This document shows, in pieces, positions 1-8,113 of a stretch of DNA of 24,726 bases. The stretch is from a virus. Under the pieces are notes generated by a model, which was not told the DNA's origin, did not search any database, and was given only the letters and a program-made list of their open reading frames with translations. The DNA is taken from IMG/VR virus record IMGVR_UViG_3300008262_000519, positions 1 to 24,726 of that record. One strand, given 5' to 3'. Within the stretch, counting starts at the first letter, position 1; each line of letters opens with the position of its first letter. The translations under genes were made by a program, and so were the position numbers.

Positions 1-1396
1 TGAAAGATACTTTCTGAGCAGCGGTCAAAGGATTCTTCCCTTTTTTATCTGTGGTATGACTAGGAAACACGTAGTAATCATTACCTGCAGCATACTCCTT
101 GACTTTATTTATCAGTAGCTCATGACCCGTAGTAGGAGGATTGAAACGCCCAAACGTGAATACAGCAACCTTTGCACCTTCGCCAACAGGAGGACGCCAG
201 GACTTCTCAAGCGTGAAGTTAGCACGATAGAACTCAAGACGATCAACAATCTTGACTGCCTTGCCATCTACGATAGCAACATAACCTTCTGGTTTGGTAA
301 CCACAAAGTTATCACCACTACGAAGAAACACACGAGTATCGCTGAGACCAGCAAGCTTCAGGTTGATCAGGTTCTTAGCATTCGTGAAGGAGTTATACAT
401 CACGATGAAGGCTTTGAAAGCGGACTTATTACTCTCCAAATAGGAGATACCGTTAGCAAGAATATCGCGGTACTGTGCCTTAGACTTCTCAGTTTTCAGA
501 CTCTCTACTTTCTCAACCAGAGACTTCTCAAACGCTTTCGTGAAACCTTCGATGAACTTATTCACATTAGTAATCGTCTTACCTTCCTTCACATAGGAGT
601 TGGTAAAACGCTTCATGGTATAACCAAGTGTGAACTGCTTTCCTGCTTCGTGAGCGATAATCTCAAGAAACTCTTTAGCAGCAGGAGCATTTCTAGAAAC
701 AACAGAGATAACAGACTTCAGCACACGCTCCTCAGAAGGAGTGAGACCAGATTTGGCGCTGATATTATCTACAGTAGCAGTTGCCAGGAATACGTTACGA
801 GTAGATTTAAGATTGAACTGATCAACACCAAAACCAGCAGACAACGTATTGACTGGACCAGTACCGCCGTAATACGTATGAAATACAGCACCGATCTTAG
901 CGGTGTTTACTGCTTTACCCAGATCGCTATCTAGAGGCCAAGCATAAGTTAAGGTGTTAGGGGTAGCAGTATAGAAACGTTCACCATCAATCGTTTTGGT
1001 TTGAACGTCTTCATCCGTGAAAAGAAGATCTCCCTGAATAACTCCTTTGATGTTAAGTTCAGGAAAATACTTCAAACAATACTTCAGTTTCTTGGCAAGG
1101 TCAGGAATCTCGCCATGGTTCTTATCAATATCTTCTTCGGTAAAATTTACCTTGGGTTCTTTCTTGTTGAATACAGACTTGGTGCCAACAAAGAAGTTTC
1201 CGCTCTCTGGGTCGATGCCACAAACCACAGCAGGAGCGCCATCCCATTTGGTAGTAACCTTGACGTTGCCAGTAGGACGCCCGCCAAGTTCATCAATAAA
1301 GCTTTGAATTAGATCCTTGGAGGCGACATATCCATTATACCCATAATTAATCAGCTCGTCCTCCAGGTGCTCCAGGTGCTTGTTCTGGGTTGCCAT
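1..1396 (-). CDS. RNA-ligase-like / cytidylyltransferase-like fusion protein (3' end cut off)
   Basis: The reading frame is open from an ATG at 1396 to the window edge (465 codons, no stop), so the C-terminus is missing. The N-terminal part holds KWDG at residues 50-53 followed by APAV, and IQGDLLF near 120-126. These look like motif I (the adenylated lysine, KxDG) and motif III of the RNA ligase/nucleotidyltransferase superfamily. After about 280 mostly helical-looking residues without a family I can name, residues 415-425 read FGRFNPPTTGH, the HxGH-type signature of cytidylyltransferase/NMN adenylyltransferase-like enzymes, and HTTDKKGKNPL follows. I infer two nucleotide-handling domains on one chain; substrates (RNA ends, NAD metabolism or other) cannot be told from sequence. 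No Shine-Dalgarno sequence is evident; a late-promoter-like box lies 23 nt upstream. Cyanophages carry a related large protein usually annotated as hypothetical. The frame is certain, the function is inferred. Confidence 0.85.
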   Translation of the reverse strand, partial: MATQNKHLEHLEDELINYGYNGYVASKDLIQSFIDELGGRPTGNVKVTTKWDGAPAVVCGIDPESGNFFVGTKSVFNKKEPKVNFTEEDIDKNHGEIPDLAKKLKYCLKYFPELNIKGVIQGDLLFTDEDVQTKTIDGERFYTATPNTLTYAWPLDSDLGKAVNTAKIGAVFHTYYGGTGPVNTLSAGFGVDQFNLKSTRNVFLATATVDNISAKSGLTPSEERVLKSVISVVSRNAPAAKEFLEIIAHEAGKQFTLGYTMKRFTNSYVKEGKTITNVNKFIEGFTKAFEKSLVEKVESLKTEKSKAQYRDILANGISYLESNKSAFKAFIVMYNSFTNAKNLINLKLAGLSDTRVFLRSGDNFVVTKPEGYVAIVDGKAVKIVDRLEFYRANFTLEKSWRPPVGEGAKVAVFTFGRFNPPTTGHELLINKVKEYAAGNDYYVFPSHTTDKKGKNPLTAAQKVSF

Positions 1397-1407
1397 CTAC
1401 GGAGAAA

Positions 1408-1435
1408 GGGGGTCACCCTTATTTAGGTTCCCCCC
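1408..1435 (-). terminator. Hairpin terminator after the MazG gene
   Basis: On the minus strand a 5-bp G:C stem (1431-1435 with 1408-1412) continues through a symmetric GA/GA internal loop into a 3-bp stem (1426-1428 with 1415-1417), with an 8-nt loop, and is followed by UUU. It starts 13 bases after the MazG stop codon and closes the operon that begins near 7614. The loop contains the late-promoter-like box, so the same few bases may stop one transcript and start another. Confidence 0.55.
1420..1427 (-). promoter_or_regulatory. Late-promoter-like box CCTAAATA
   Basis: Read on the minus strand the box is CCTAAATA followed by AGG and GTG; the T4 late consensus is TATAAATA. It ends 23 nt before the ATG at 1396. 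A near-identical string, GATAAATA followed by AGG and TG, sits at almost the same distance before the structural gene at 23208. The repeated sequence and spacing are seen directly; use by gp55-directed polymerase is inferred. Confidence 0.5.
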
Positions 1436-1447
1436 TATCATAGCAAA

Positions 1448-1852
1448 TCAGCGGTCGTCTGCTGCTCGGTTTTCAGAGTAGTAGGCGTCGAATGTGCCTT
1501 CAGGATACCGTTTGGACAATTTGCGAATGTTACCATCCAGCACCTGTTCCATAGAAATTCCTAATGCTTGAGTTGCCTGAGCGACATACCACATAATATC
1601 ACCCAACTCAATAATAAGATGCTCTCGGTTATCGTCGTTCCAAGGCTTACCTTGGAAAACCATCTTCTTAATGATCTCAAGAAACTCACCGCCCTCAGCG
1701 TTAATGCCAACGCCAGCAGTAAGCAGTCGTTCAATATTGGCGCCCTCACGATCAAGCTCGCCAATTCGATCAGCAAAGTCAACAAAGTTCGTAGAAGCTT
1801 TGCTTGTAACTGCTGCCACAAACTCTTCATAACGAGAAAATTCAATAGTCAT
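1448..1852 (-). CDS. mazG: MazG-like nucleotide pyrophosphohydrolase
   Basis: All-alpha NTP pyrophosphohydrolase of the MazG family, 134 aa, which hydrolyses (d)NTPs to monophosphates and pyrophosphate in the cytoplasm. The metal-binding ExxE is seen at E53/E56 in EGGEFLE and the ExxD at E82/D85 in ELGDIMWY. The length fits a single-domain phage MazG rather than the two-domain bacterial protein. I chose the ATG at 1852 because it overlaps the gp41 stop as ATGA; a GTG three codons upstream (1861) is also open. It is the last gene of the polymerase-uvsX-gp41 operon. In cyanophages MazG has been proposed to adjust nucleotide pools or ppGpp signalling; the substrate here is not decided by sequence. 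Confidence 0.9.
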   Translation of the reverse strand: MTIEFSRYEEFVAAVTSKASTNFVDFADRIGELDREGANIERLLTAGVGINAEGGEFLEIIKKMVFQGKPWNDDNREHLIIELGDIMWYVAQATQALGISMEQVLDGNIRKLSKRYPEGTFDAYYSENRAADDR

Positions 1853-3237
1853 ACATTCCACTCAGCAAATTTAGATAGACGGTTTTGTGTTTGTTGAAAC
1901 TGCGCGAATTCCTCACCAGGATCTTCGGCATCGATACTGATTGATGAAGCATCGTCTGCTACATCATACAGCTTCATCTTCGCTCTGTCAATTCCCACCA
2001 TGAATTTTCGAGAGGCAGTTGGGTCGTTGTATCGGTTTTTAAGTTGTTTGACCATGATGCGACCCTGTTGTTCAAGTTCCTCAGTAGAGATAAGGGCAAA
2101 CATAAAGTCAGCAGTGGCAGGAAGACCAAAAGACTCAGAAGTATCGGTAAGGTCAGGGTCACTATTACCATAACCACTACGAGTAGTTTGAGTAGCAGAG
2201 ACAATAGGTACATTATTCTCCACAGCAAGACCGCGCAGCTCTTCAGCAATCGCTTTGACATACGTGTAAGAATTGACAATCGCACCTTTATACCTCGCAC
2301 TAGCACAAATGTTTAGGTAATCCACAAAGATGATTTGTGGTTTGAAGTCTTTCTTTAAGGAAAGGTCTGAGAGTAGTGCCTTGAAGTGTCCGACGTGTGC
2401 GGATGCTGTTGGATACTCTTTGATAATAAGTTTGCCTCTAGTCTTCCTAGCGATCTCTTGAACCTTAGAAGTAAAGAGAACTTCAGGTAGTTCAGGAATA
2501 TCTTTGACATTTACGTTCAGAAGGTTTGCGTCAATTCGCTCAGCAATCTTCTCCTCTGCCATTTCACATGTAATGTAGAGTACGTTGTACCCCTGAGTGA
2601 GGCAGGCACTAGCCATGTGGCACATGAATAGACTTTTCCCGACACCTGTACCAGCAAGAGCGATGTTGAGAGTCTTATTAGGGAGACCACCTTTGGTAAT
2701 GAAGTTGAACTTCTCAAGATCGAACGGGATCTTTTCTTCAGTTCTGTGATAAAACTCATAGCGTGCTTCTGCTTGTTCAATATAATCGTGGCCTATGTGT
2801 TCGTCGAACGATACTGCCAGGGCCTCTTGTAAGATACCTGGGATCGCATCTTTTGATAGTTTCTTATCGCCTCCATCTGCGATCTTGATAGATTGCATGA
2901 GGGCGAGATAGATTGCTCTGTCTTGACACCACTTTTCTGTGGAGTCAAGGAGCCAGTTGAAATCAACCCATTCATCTCCAAGGGACTTGAGGGTAGATAG
3001 CGAACTCTGGAATGTATCTTCTGTAAGATCGTTTCTAGACTGAAGGTTGATTGAGAGAACTTCTTGAGTAGGTACTTTGTCGTACTTACTGGCAAAGTCA
3101 GCAACCTCTTCGAATAAGATTCGTTCATGATATTCATTAAAATATTCTGCTTTTAGGAAAGGAACCACCTTGCGATAATACTCCTCATTAAAAAGAAGAT
3201 TACGCAAGATAGTTTCTTCAATACGCTCAACTGCCAT
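1849..3237 (-). CDS. gp41: Replicative DNA helicase gp41 (DnaB-like)
   Basis: Hexameric 5'-3' helicase that unwinds the phage replication fork. In this 462-aa protein the Walker A is AGTGVGKS at about residues 195-202 and the Walker B is IIFVDYLNI at about 302-310, within a DnaB/RecA-type ATPase core, preceded by a helical N-terminal domain of about 170 residues. T4 gp41 is 475 aa, so the protein is full length. An upstream TTG at 3267 would add ten residues, but the ATG at 3237 begins MAVERIEET and overlaps the end of uvsX by only 11 bases, so I prefer it. The 3' end overlaps mazG by ATGA. No separate primase gene is visible in this window. Confidence 0.95.
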   Translation of the reverse strand: MAVERIEETILRNLLFNEEYYRKVVPFLKAEYFNEYHERILFEEVADFASKYDKVPTQEVLSINLQSRNDLTEDTFQSSLSTLKSLGDEWVDFNWLLDSTEKWCQDRAIYLALMQSIKIADGGDKKLSKDAIPGILQEALAVSFDEHIGHDYIEQAEARYEFYHRTEEKIPFDLEKFNFITKGGLPNKTLNIALAGTGVGKSLFMCHMASACLTQGYNVLYITCEMAEEKIAERIDANLLNVNVKDIPELPEVLFTSKVQEIARKTRGKLIIKEYPTASAHVGHFKALLSDLSLKKDFKPQIIFVDYLNICASARYKGAIVNSYTYVKAIAEELRGLAVENNVPIVSATQTTRSGYGNSDPDLTDTSESFGLPATADFMFALISTEELEQQGRIMVKQLKNRYNDPTASRKFMVGIDRAKMKLYDVADDASSISIDAEDPGEEFAQFQQTQNRLSKFAEWNV

Positions 3238-4240
3238 AGGAGAACTCTTGTTTTGCTGCTTCTTCAAGTTGTGCCATCACTTCTTCTGTGAAGTACTTCT
3301 CGGGATCAGCAAGAATAACAGAAGGATAAACGGAAGATTCCCCAACAACGATCCGATTGCCTTTGCGGGTGAATACTCCGTATTGCTCACCCAGTTCCAG
3401 TAGTCCGTAATAGCGGTCCAATCCACGTTGATCAAAATAGAGTCTGGTTTCAACTTTGCTACCTTCCTTTGTTAGACGGGACTTCTTCGCTTCACACTTG
3501 ATAATGTTACCAACAACTTCAGTTCCATCTTTCTCTTTCTTCTTGCCAAGATAGATGATAGTAGAAGCAGCATACTTCAGACCAGTACCGCCACCCATTT
3601 CCTTAGTTGGAACATAAGAACCAATCACATCATAAGTGTGGTTAGTAACAATCATAGGCACACCTGCTTGACCCAGTTTCAAGGTTAGCACACGGAATGC
3701 ACCTTTGATGAGCTGAGATTTAGTCATGTCACGAACCTGCTTGTCGTTGGCAACATCCTCCATCTCTTTGGAGGTAGAAAGCATACCAAGAGAATCGAGA
3801 ACGAATAGCATAGGCACTCGCTCATCTTTAGGTTCCTTCATATACTTGTCGAGGATACGACAGGCTTGGGTACGGAACTCTTCGATTGTTCCCACAGGCA
3901 TGATAATCATGCGCTTGGAATCAATACCACGAGTCTCAATCATCTCCCGAGAAATTGCCGACTCAGATTCAAAATAGATGACCCCGCCGCTGGGATTAGC
4001 ATCAAGAAAGTTGCGAACAACAGAAAGAGCAAAGAAAGTTTTGCCCGTGCTACTTTCACCTGCGAGGGCAGTAACCTTATTTGACGGGATTCCACCAAAC
4101 AAAGATCCACTAACGAGTGCGTTAAAAATATAAGAGCCAGTATCGACAAAAGTAGTGATGTCGCCAGCAGCAACACCATCACTAACAACGCTAGCGAACT
4201 CATTTCCAGACTCTTTAATTACTGTATCTAGGAATCCCAT
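3227..4240 (-). CDS. uvsX: UvsX RecA-like recombinase
   Basis: Strand-exchange ATPase (337 aa; T4 UvsX is 391 aa) that forms filaments on single-stranded DNA for recombination-dependent replication and repair. Walker A is GESSTGKT at residues 61-68 and the Walker B strand is PMLFVLDS at 143-150, followed by a loop region containing the sequence [11 protein letters not shown]. Its loader UvsY is encoded in this window at 22217-22690. The ATG at 4240 lies 12 bases inside the preceding 56-aa gene, and its stop lies inside the first codons of gp41, so translation of the three genes is probably coupled. Confidence 0.95.
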   Translation of the reverse strand: MGFLDTVIKESGNEFASVVSDGVAAGDITTFVDTGSYIFNALVSGSLFGGIPSNKVTALAGESSTGKTFFALSVVRNFLDANPSGGVIYFESESAISREMIETRGIDSKRMIIMPVGTIEEFRTQACRILDKYMKEPKDERVPMLFVLDSLGMLSTSKEMEDVANDKQVRDMTKSQLIKGAFRVLTLKLGQAGVPMIVTNHTYDVIGSYVPTKEMGGGTGLKYAASTIIYLGKKKEKDGTEVVGNIIKCEAKKSRLTKEGSKVETRLYFDQRGLDRYYGLLELGEQYGVFTRKGNRIVVGESSVYPSVILADPEKYFTEEVMAQLEEAAKQEFSYGS

Positions 4241-4398
4241 TTAGTTACCTCATCTTCATACATGTTTACGTAAGAGTAATTACTACTCATCATTTTTGCA
4301 AATGCTCTGGCAGTTTCGTACTCCTCAAAGCATTTAACATTTTCTGGACCGATCTGCCCAACGACATGATTAGTCCAACTCACCACCCAGATGTTCAT
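4228..4398 (-). CDS. Small conserved-type protein between gp43 and uvsX, 56 aa
   Basis: A short ORF starting [20 protein letters not shown] and ending EDEVTKWDS. Its ATG overlaps the gp43 stop as ATGA, and its last 13 bases overlap the start of uvsX, leaving no spare sequence between the three genes. That tight packing, and the lack of any other explanation for the 154 bases between gp43 and uvsX, are the reasons for calling it. The sequence suggests a short beta-strand N-terminus (WVVSW, VVGQI) and a helix around residues 24-38 with [15 protein letters not shown] do not recognise a family. Function unknown. Confidence 0.75.
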   Translation of the reverse strand: MNIWVVSWTNHVVGQIGPENVKCFEEYETARAFAKMMSSNYSYVNMYEDEVTKWDS

Positions 4399-6884
4399 TC
4401 AAAGAAACTCCCAATCGTAATGGTTTTTTCGTGTTGCCATCCAATACATTCTAACACATTTTTGAGCGGTTCGAGGAACGACTTTTCAAATTGTGTCTGA
4501 TAATCCACGTACTTCTCAAGACCAAACTCTTTAGGCAGTTCACCAAAGAAGCTAATAGCATTCTCATGAATGGGATTAGGAGTCTTGAGATACATGAACT
4601 TGATCTTCTCTCCTTCCTGAATGAGAGGATGCTTGTTTTCAATCTTGTACTTCTTCACATAATGATTGTAGAGAAGGGCACCTCTTACTTGGATTGGGGT
4701 TTTCTCCCTGTAGATTTCGGTGGGATGGCGATACTTTGCCAGATTGTTGACGCCTCTTGGGAACGCGACTTCGCTGTATGGTCTTTCTTTGGTTTCTGCT
4801 CGGACATCATGGATAAAATTGATAAGTTCATCATTTGTTTTGCCGATAATAATCTTAAACGCTGCATACAACTTGTCCCTAAAATAAGCTGGGGTGGAAG
4901 ATCGTGCTGTCTCAAGACCCATGATCTTCATCTTGGGTTCTTTATATCTAACACCTTCACTATCCCAAACGTTGAGAATGTAACGCTTCTTCGCAGTCCA
5001 GATACCACGATCAGCGATGTTCTCACGCTTCATACTCATCTTTTGCTCATATGCCGAAACATAATTCGCAAGTTCCTGATAAGAGGATTCTATGAACGGC
5101 TCCAACTTGTCTTGACAGATCTTGTCAAGTATCCCAACAATTGCTGCTTTATCGCCAGACTTATTACCAAAGAATTTAGTAACAAGAGGTCCAAGGTTAA
5201 GATAGATGCTGTCAGTGTCGGATGCGATGACATAATCCTTATCTTCTGTTTGCAAAAGTTTATTTAGATACTCGTTCATTTTGTTCTCGATCCAGCGGAT
5301 AGAGAGCTGACCAGAAAGAGTAATCGCTTCTGCATTAGCAAGACGATAATAGCGGAAGTGCTCGTTACCGATAGCACCATAAGCGGAGTTAAGAGAGATC
5401 TTACGTGCCATCTGAATGTTATTACAGCGGGCGATCTCTTTCATTAGTTCCACAGTAGGAGTTTTCTCGTACTGCTTCTTTGCCTCAAGCATTTTATTCT
5501 TGAAAATCACACGACCATCATACATCTTCTTCATCATCTGAGGAAGAAAACCATGAACATCTTTGCGATACTGAGCACCGTTGGGGCACACAGCATATTC
5601 ACCGTCAATCTCAATCTTCTTCTGAAGCATGAGATCTACGTTTGCTTTGGGATGTCTGGTGTCCAACAGAGTTTCTGGTGAGATGTTGTACTGCATGATC
5701 AGGTGAGGATATAGAGAGTTCAAGTCAAAACTCACCACCCAATCATAGAAACCAGGAATAGGCTCCTTCACATATGCGCCAGCATACTTCTCAGTTTTAG
5801 TTGCTTCCTTCTTAGGAGGGATAGCGACCTTACGCTTTAGCAGTTCAACGTAGATGTAGTTGTCCCACATACGAACCTGAGAAAACACATCCTCATAATT
5901 CACCTTAGCATCGTATGCCATAGTGAAAGCAAGTTCGATCAACTTCATCTTGTCGTCTAGTTGATCTACCAGGCGAACGTCATGAATGTTGTATTCAATA
6001 AACTTCTGCCAGTCACTTTCATAGAACTCTTTGAAGGTGTCATACTCGCTGTGGTCGAGTTTCTTTGCACCAAGTTCTACATTACAGATGTGATCCAAAC
6101 GATAGGACTCTTGGTTTGTATAAGTGAATTTCTTATACAGCTCAAGATAATCAAGCGTAGAGATGCCAAGCATATCGATAGAGAAGTTCTTACGACCCTT
6201 GATAAAGATCTCACGCTTCGATACGAGTTTCCAAGGAGATAGTAGTTTTACAAACTTCTCTCCAAGGATACGATCAACGCGGTTGTGAATGTACGGCATG
6301 TCGAACAACTGCACGTTCCAACCAGTAATTACATCAGGATAATTCTCCTGCCAATAATCCAGGAAGGCACCCAACATGCTTTCTTCTGATCGGAAATGCA
6401 TGTAATCCACCATGGCATCTGCGTTATTGAATGCTCTCGCTCCAAACACAGTAATGCGACCAGAGAAGCTGTCTTTGATACTGATGGCAAGGATTTCCTG
6501 ATCAGCAGTTTCGATGTCGGGGAATCCGTTTTCTGCAGCAGTCTCAATATCGATTGTGAATACACGAATCTTTGAGGAGTCAAACTTAACTTCATCCTCA
6601 GGATGCTGTTCTGCTATGTACTGATACAAGAAGCGTGAGTTTCCATAGATCTCAAAGTCATCAACTTCTTTATATTGTTTCACAAAATCTCGTGCTTCTG
6701 TGATGGAACCAAACTGATGAGGTTCCACACAGTCACCCTCAAGAGTGCGCCATTCTGAATAGTTTTTTGTAGGCAAATACAGCGTAGGGTTGAAAGGAAC
6801 CCTGACGCTGTAGCGATTGCCATTTTCATAACCACGGACCAGCAAACGGTTGCCAGCTTGTTCAACGTTTGTGTAAAACTTCAT
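4395..6884 (-). CDS. gp43: DNA polymerase gp43 (family B)
   Basis: Replicative polymerase with proofreading, 829 aa (T4 gp43 is 898 aa). Exonuclease motif I is DIE at D112/E114, Exo II lies at ITGWNVQLFD (about 186-195) and Exo III at YNIHDVRLVD (about 298-307). Polymerase motif A is DLNSLYPHL from D387, motif B is KISLNSAYGAIGN (about 495-507) and motif C is DTDS at 556-559. The C-terminus ends TIGSFFE, a plausible sliding-clamp-binding tail for gp45, as in the RB69/T4 polymerases. All catalytic motifs are intact. The start ATG overlaps the upstream stop as ATGA and the stop overlaps the 56-aa gene the same way. Confidence 0.98.
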   Translation of the reverse strand: MKFYTNVEQAGNRLLVRGYENGNRYSVRVPFNPTLYLPTKNYSEWRTLEGDCVEPHQFGSITEARDFVKQYKEVDDFEIYGNSRFLYQYIAEQHPEDEVKFDSSKIRVFTIDIETAAENGFPDIETADQEILAISIKDSFSGRITVFGARAFNNADAMVDYMHFRSEESMLGAFLDYWQENYPDVITGWNVQLFDMPYIHNRVDRILGEKFVKLLSPWKLVSKREIFIKGRKNFSIDMLGISTLDYLELYKKFTYTNQESYRLDHICNVELGAKKLDHSEYDTFKEFYESDWQKFIEYNIHDVRLVDQLDDKMKLIELAFTMAYDAKVNYEDVFSQVRMWDNYIYVELLKRKVAIPPKKEATKTEKYAGAYVKEPIPGFYDWVVSFDLNSLYPHLIMQYNISPETLLDTRHPKANVDLMLQKKIEIDGEYAVCPNGAQYRKDVHGFLPQMMKKMYDGRVIFKNKMLEAKKQYEKTPTVELMKEIARCNNIQMARKISLNSAYGAIGNEHFRYYRLANAEAITLSGQLSIRWIENKMNEYLNKLLQTEDKDYVIASDTDSIYLNLGPLVTKFFGNKSGDKAAIVGILDKICQDKLEPFIESSYQELANYVSAYEQKMSMKRENIADRGIWTAKKRYILNVWDSEGVRYKEPKMKIMGLETARSSTPAYFRDKLYAAFKIIIGKTNDELINFIHDVRAETKERPYSEVAFPRGVNNLAKYRHPTEIYREKTPIQVRGALLYNHYVKKYKIENKHPLIQEGEKIKFMYLKTPNPIHENAISFFGELPKEFGLEKYVDYQTQFEKSFLEPLKNVLECIGWQHEKTITIGSFFE

Positions 6885-7138
6885 TCAAGACATTCAAGAT
6901 AACGAGCAAGCAACTGCTTACTTGGATTGGTAACAACAGTCAGATCCGAAGACCTGACGTTGAACTCACGTTCAGCAGCATAGGGTGCCCATGGACTGAT
7001 CTGACCTTCATAGTCTAGCACGTATGGTTCTATCATCCACACGTCGGGGTCACCTGGCAAAGTGTCCCCTTCAACTGGTTCTACCTGAGCGATGATCCAC
7101 TCATTCGCCAGCTTCAGTAGATTCGCCGCTATTTCCAT
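6881..7138 (-). CDS. Hypothetical protein upstream of gp43, 85 aa
   Basis: Begins MEIAANLLKLANEWI, a likely helix, followed by a Pro/Asp/Glu-rich part with PGDPDVWMIEPYVL and ending LLARYLECLE. The ATG at 7138 lies 38 bases inside the preceding gene; a TTG at 7180 is open but would lengthen the overlap to 80 bases. The stop overlaps the gp43 start as ATGA, strong evidence that it is translated. I do not recognise a domain; the middle could form a small beta fold. Its position beside the polymerase suggests a replication-related role, which is inference only. Confidence 0.75.
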   Translation of the reverse strand: MEIAANLLKLANEWIIAQVEPVEGDTLPGDPDVWMIEPYVLDYEGQISPWAPYAAEREFNVRSSDLTVVTNPSKQLLARYLECLE

Positions 7139-7487
7139 CAGTTTCCTCAGGGTAGAAAAGTTGTTCTTCAGTAAATCCAAATTGCTTCAATTCACCAACA
7201 TAGTTATCAAGAATACCATTATCTGGATAAACAACGCTGATAATATGATCACCAGAAATTCTATGTTCTTGAATTGGACTATATGGACACCACCTAGTAT
7301 ATTTGATGGGAATAGTCCCATCTTCATTCTGATCTCCAAGTGATAGTGTAAATGGATAAATCAGTCGATATCCAACTACCCTCTCATCATCTTTTACTTC
7401 ACCAAATAGACAAAGAATCCTTTCTCCTGTAGTAATAGTTACTACACGAACATTATGATTAGTCTTCAGTTGATTCTGTTCCGTCAT
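7101..7487 (-). CDS. Hypothetical beta-rich (possibly Sm-like) protein, 128 aa
   Basis: Starts MTEQNQLKTNHNVRVVTI. Residues 14-95 contain repeated short strands with TTGERIL, a turn, YPFTLSL, a WCPY segment and GDHIISV, a layout that recalls small five-strand barrels of the Sm/LSm type. The tail (EETDGNSGESTEAGE) is acidic and probably unstructured. The protein at 20348-20746 shows the same ordered pattern (SGEEVV, a Pro-Leu strand, a Trp, RDHIITM), so the two look like distant paralogues. It sits between a 34-aa ORF and the 85-aa gene in the polymerase operon. No function can be assigned; RNA or DNA binding is only a guess from the fold impression. Confidence 0.8.
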   Translation of the reverse strand: MTEQNQLKTNHNVRVVTITTGERILCLFGEVKDDERVVGYRLIYPFTLSLGDQNEDGTIPIKYTRWCPYSPIQEHRISGDHIISVVYPDNGILDNYVGELKQFGFTEEQLFYPEETDGNSGESTEAGE

Positions 7488-7563
7488 TTTCTAGTTCTCG
7501 CTTTTGTGCAATTTTGTTTTCGTATGCTGTTTGCAATCCTGGTTCTGGATTGCTGATTGTCAT
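7459..7563 (-). CDS. Short ORF at the head of the polymerase operon, 34 aa
   Basis: Reads MTISNPEPGLQTAYENKIAQ and continues as a charged, helix-prone peptide (KRELENDGTESTED). It overlaps the next gene by 29 bases and is the first ORF after the promoter-like sequence at 7585-7614. There is no clear Shine-Dalgarno sequence, and the length is near the limit of what can be trusted. Support is the position, the lack of any other ORF between promoter and next gene, and sensible amino-acid composition. It could instead be a leader sequence. Confidence 0.45.
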   Translation of the reverse strand: MTISNPEPGLQTAYENKIAQKRELENDGTESTED

Positions 7564-7584
7564 TACACAATCATATGGAATCTT

Positions 7585-7614
7585 ATTATCAGTTTGATAC
7601 TAGTGTAACATCAA
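7585..7614 (-). promoter_or_regulatory. Sigma70-type promoter for the polymerase-uvsX-gp41 operon
   Basis: On the minus strand TTGATG (7614-7609), an 18-base spacer, then GATAAT (7590-7585). It lies directly after the hsp20 terminator and before the first ORF of an eight-gene run ending at the hairpin at 1408-1435. Two-box similarity only. Confidence 0.45.
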
Positions 7615-7637
7615 AAAAGGGGCACGTCAAGTGCCCC
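7613..7637 (-). terminator. Rho-independent terminator after hsp20
   Basis: Perfect 7-bp stem GGGGCAC/GTGCCCC (7637-7631 pairs with 7625-7619, read on the minus strand), a 5-nt loop and six U residues (7618-7613). It begins 7 bases after the hsp20 stop codon. Confidence 0.9.
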
Positions 7638-7643
7638 GAATAT

Positions 7644-8048
7644 TTAGAACCATTTTTTCTTCTTCTGTTTCTCGGGAAGTTCTTTCCTTAACACAATTGT
7701 CAAGAGACCATCTTTAAAATCCACACTATCAACTTCTACATCTTCTGCCATCTGCCAGTTGCGAGTAAATGATCTCTGAGAAATTCCTTTGTGTTGATAC
7801 TTCCTTTCCTTTTCTCGTTTTTCTTTTGAAGCAGATACCGTCAGAACATGTCGTTCAGTAGAGACCTCAATCTCTTCGCTTGCAAATCCAGCAAGAGCGA
7901 CTTCAAGTACGGTTGTGCCATCGTCTCCGTTAACCACGTTGTAAGGTGGATAACTCGATCCATTTCCAGCAAGAGCTTCCAGTCTTCTGAATGTTTCATC
8001 GAACCCAATAGAATGCGGTGTATAAGTTTCCCAATTAAATGTTACCAT
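7644..8048 (-). CDS. hsp20: Small heat shock protein Hsp20
   Basis: ATP-independent chaperone that holds unfolded proteins, 134 aa. The alpha-crystallin domain spans about residues 35-122, with PPYNVVNGDD at its start, VALAGFASEEIEV in the middle and DGLLTIVLRKELPE at the end. Hsp20 genes are common in T4-like cyanophages, where a role in scaffold or host-protein maintenance has been suggested. The C-terminus ends in a run of lysines (KQKKKKWF), and I see no I-x-I/V oligomerisation motif after the domain, which is unusual. The gene stands alone: -10 box and leader hairpin upstream, its own terminator downstream. An AGGA lies 3 bases before the ATG. Confidence 0.95.
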   Translation of the reverse strand: MVTFNWETYTPHSIGFDETFRRLEALAGNGSSYPPYNVVNGDDGTTVLEVALAGFASEEIEVSTERHVLTVSASKEKREKERKYQHKGISQRSFTRNWQMAEDVEVDSVDFKDGLLTIVLRKELPEKQKKKKWF

Positions 8049-8069
8049 AGTCCTAAAAAGCGACGTTTA

Positions 8070-8094
8070 TGTGTGACCCGTTAGGCATCACACA
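8070..8094 (-). promoter_or_regulatory. Hairpin in the hsp20 leader
   Basis: A 7-bp perfect stem TGTGTGA/TCACACA (8094-8088 with 8076-8070 on the minus strand), with CC and GG facing each other inside an 11-nt loop. It lies between the -10 box and the hsp20 start, about 20 bases before the ATG, and has no U-tract. It may stabilise the mRNA or regulate translation; it does not cover the AGGA, so a thermometer role is not supported by this stem alone. Confidence 0.5.
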
Positions 8095-8098
8095 TTTA

Positions 8099-8104
8099 AT
8101 TATA
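8099..8104 (-). promoter_or_regulatory. -10 box TATAAT before hsp20
   Basis: An exact TATAAT on the minus strand, 50 bases before the hsp20 ATG and just after the regA terminator. No -35 hexamer is recognisable 16-18 bases upstream, where the terminator stem lies, so the promoter may need another activator or a phage-modified polymerase. Confidence 0.5.
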
Positions 8105-8113
8105 CAAGAACAT

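Noticed and set aside
122-934. 270-aa ORF on the plus strand
   Set aside because: It lies opposite the large minus-strand fusion protein, which is open over the whole stretch and carries recognisable motifs; the plus-strand product has no recognisable features and no promoter or ribosome site.
4491-5267. 258-aa ORF on the plus strand
   Set aside because: Opposite the C-terminal part of the gp43 polymerase gene including motif C; no independent support.
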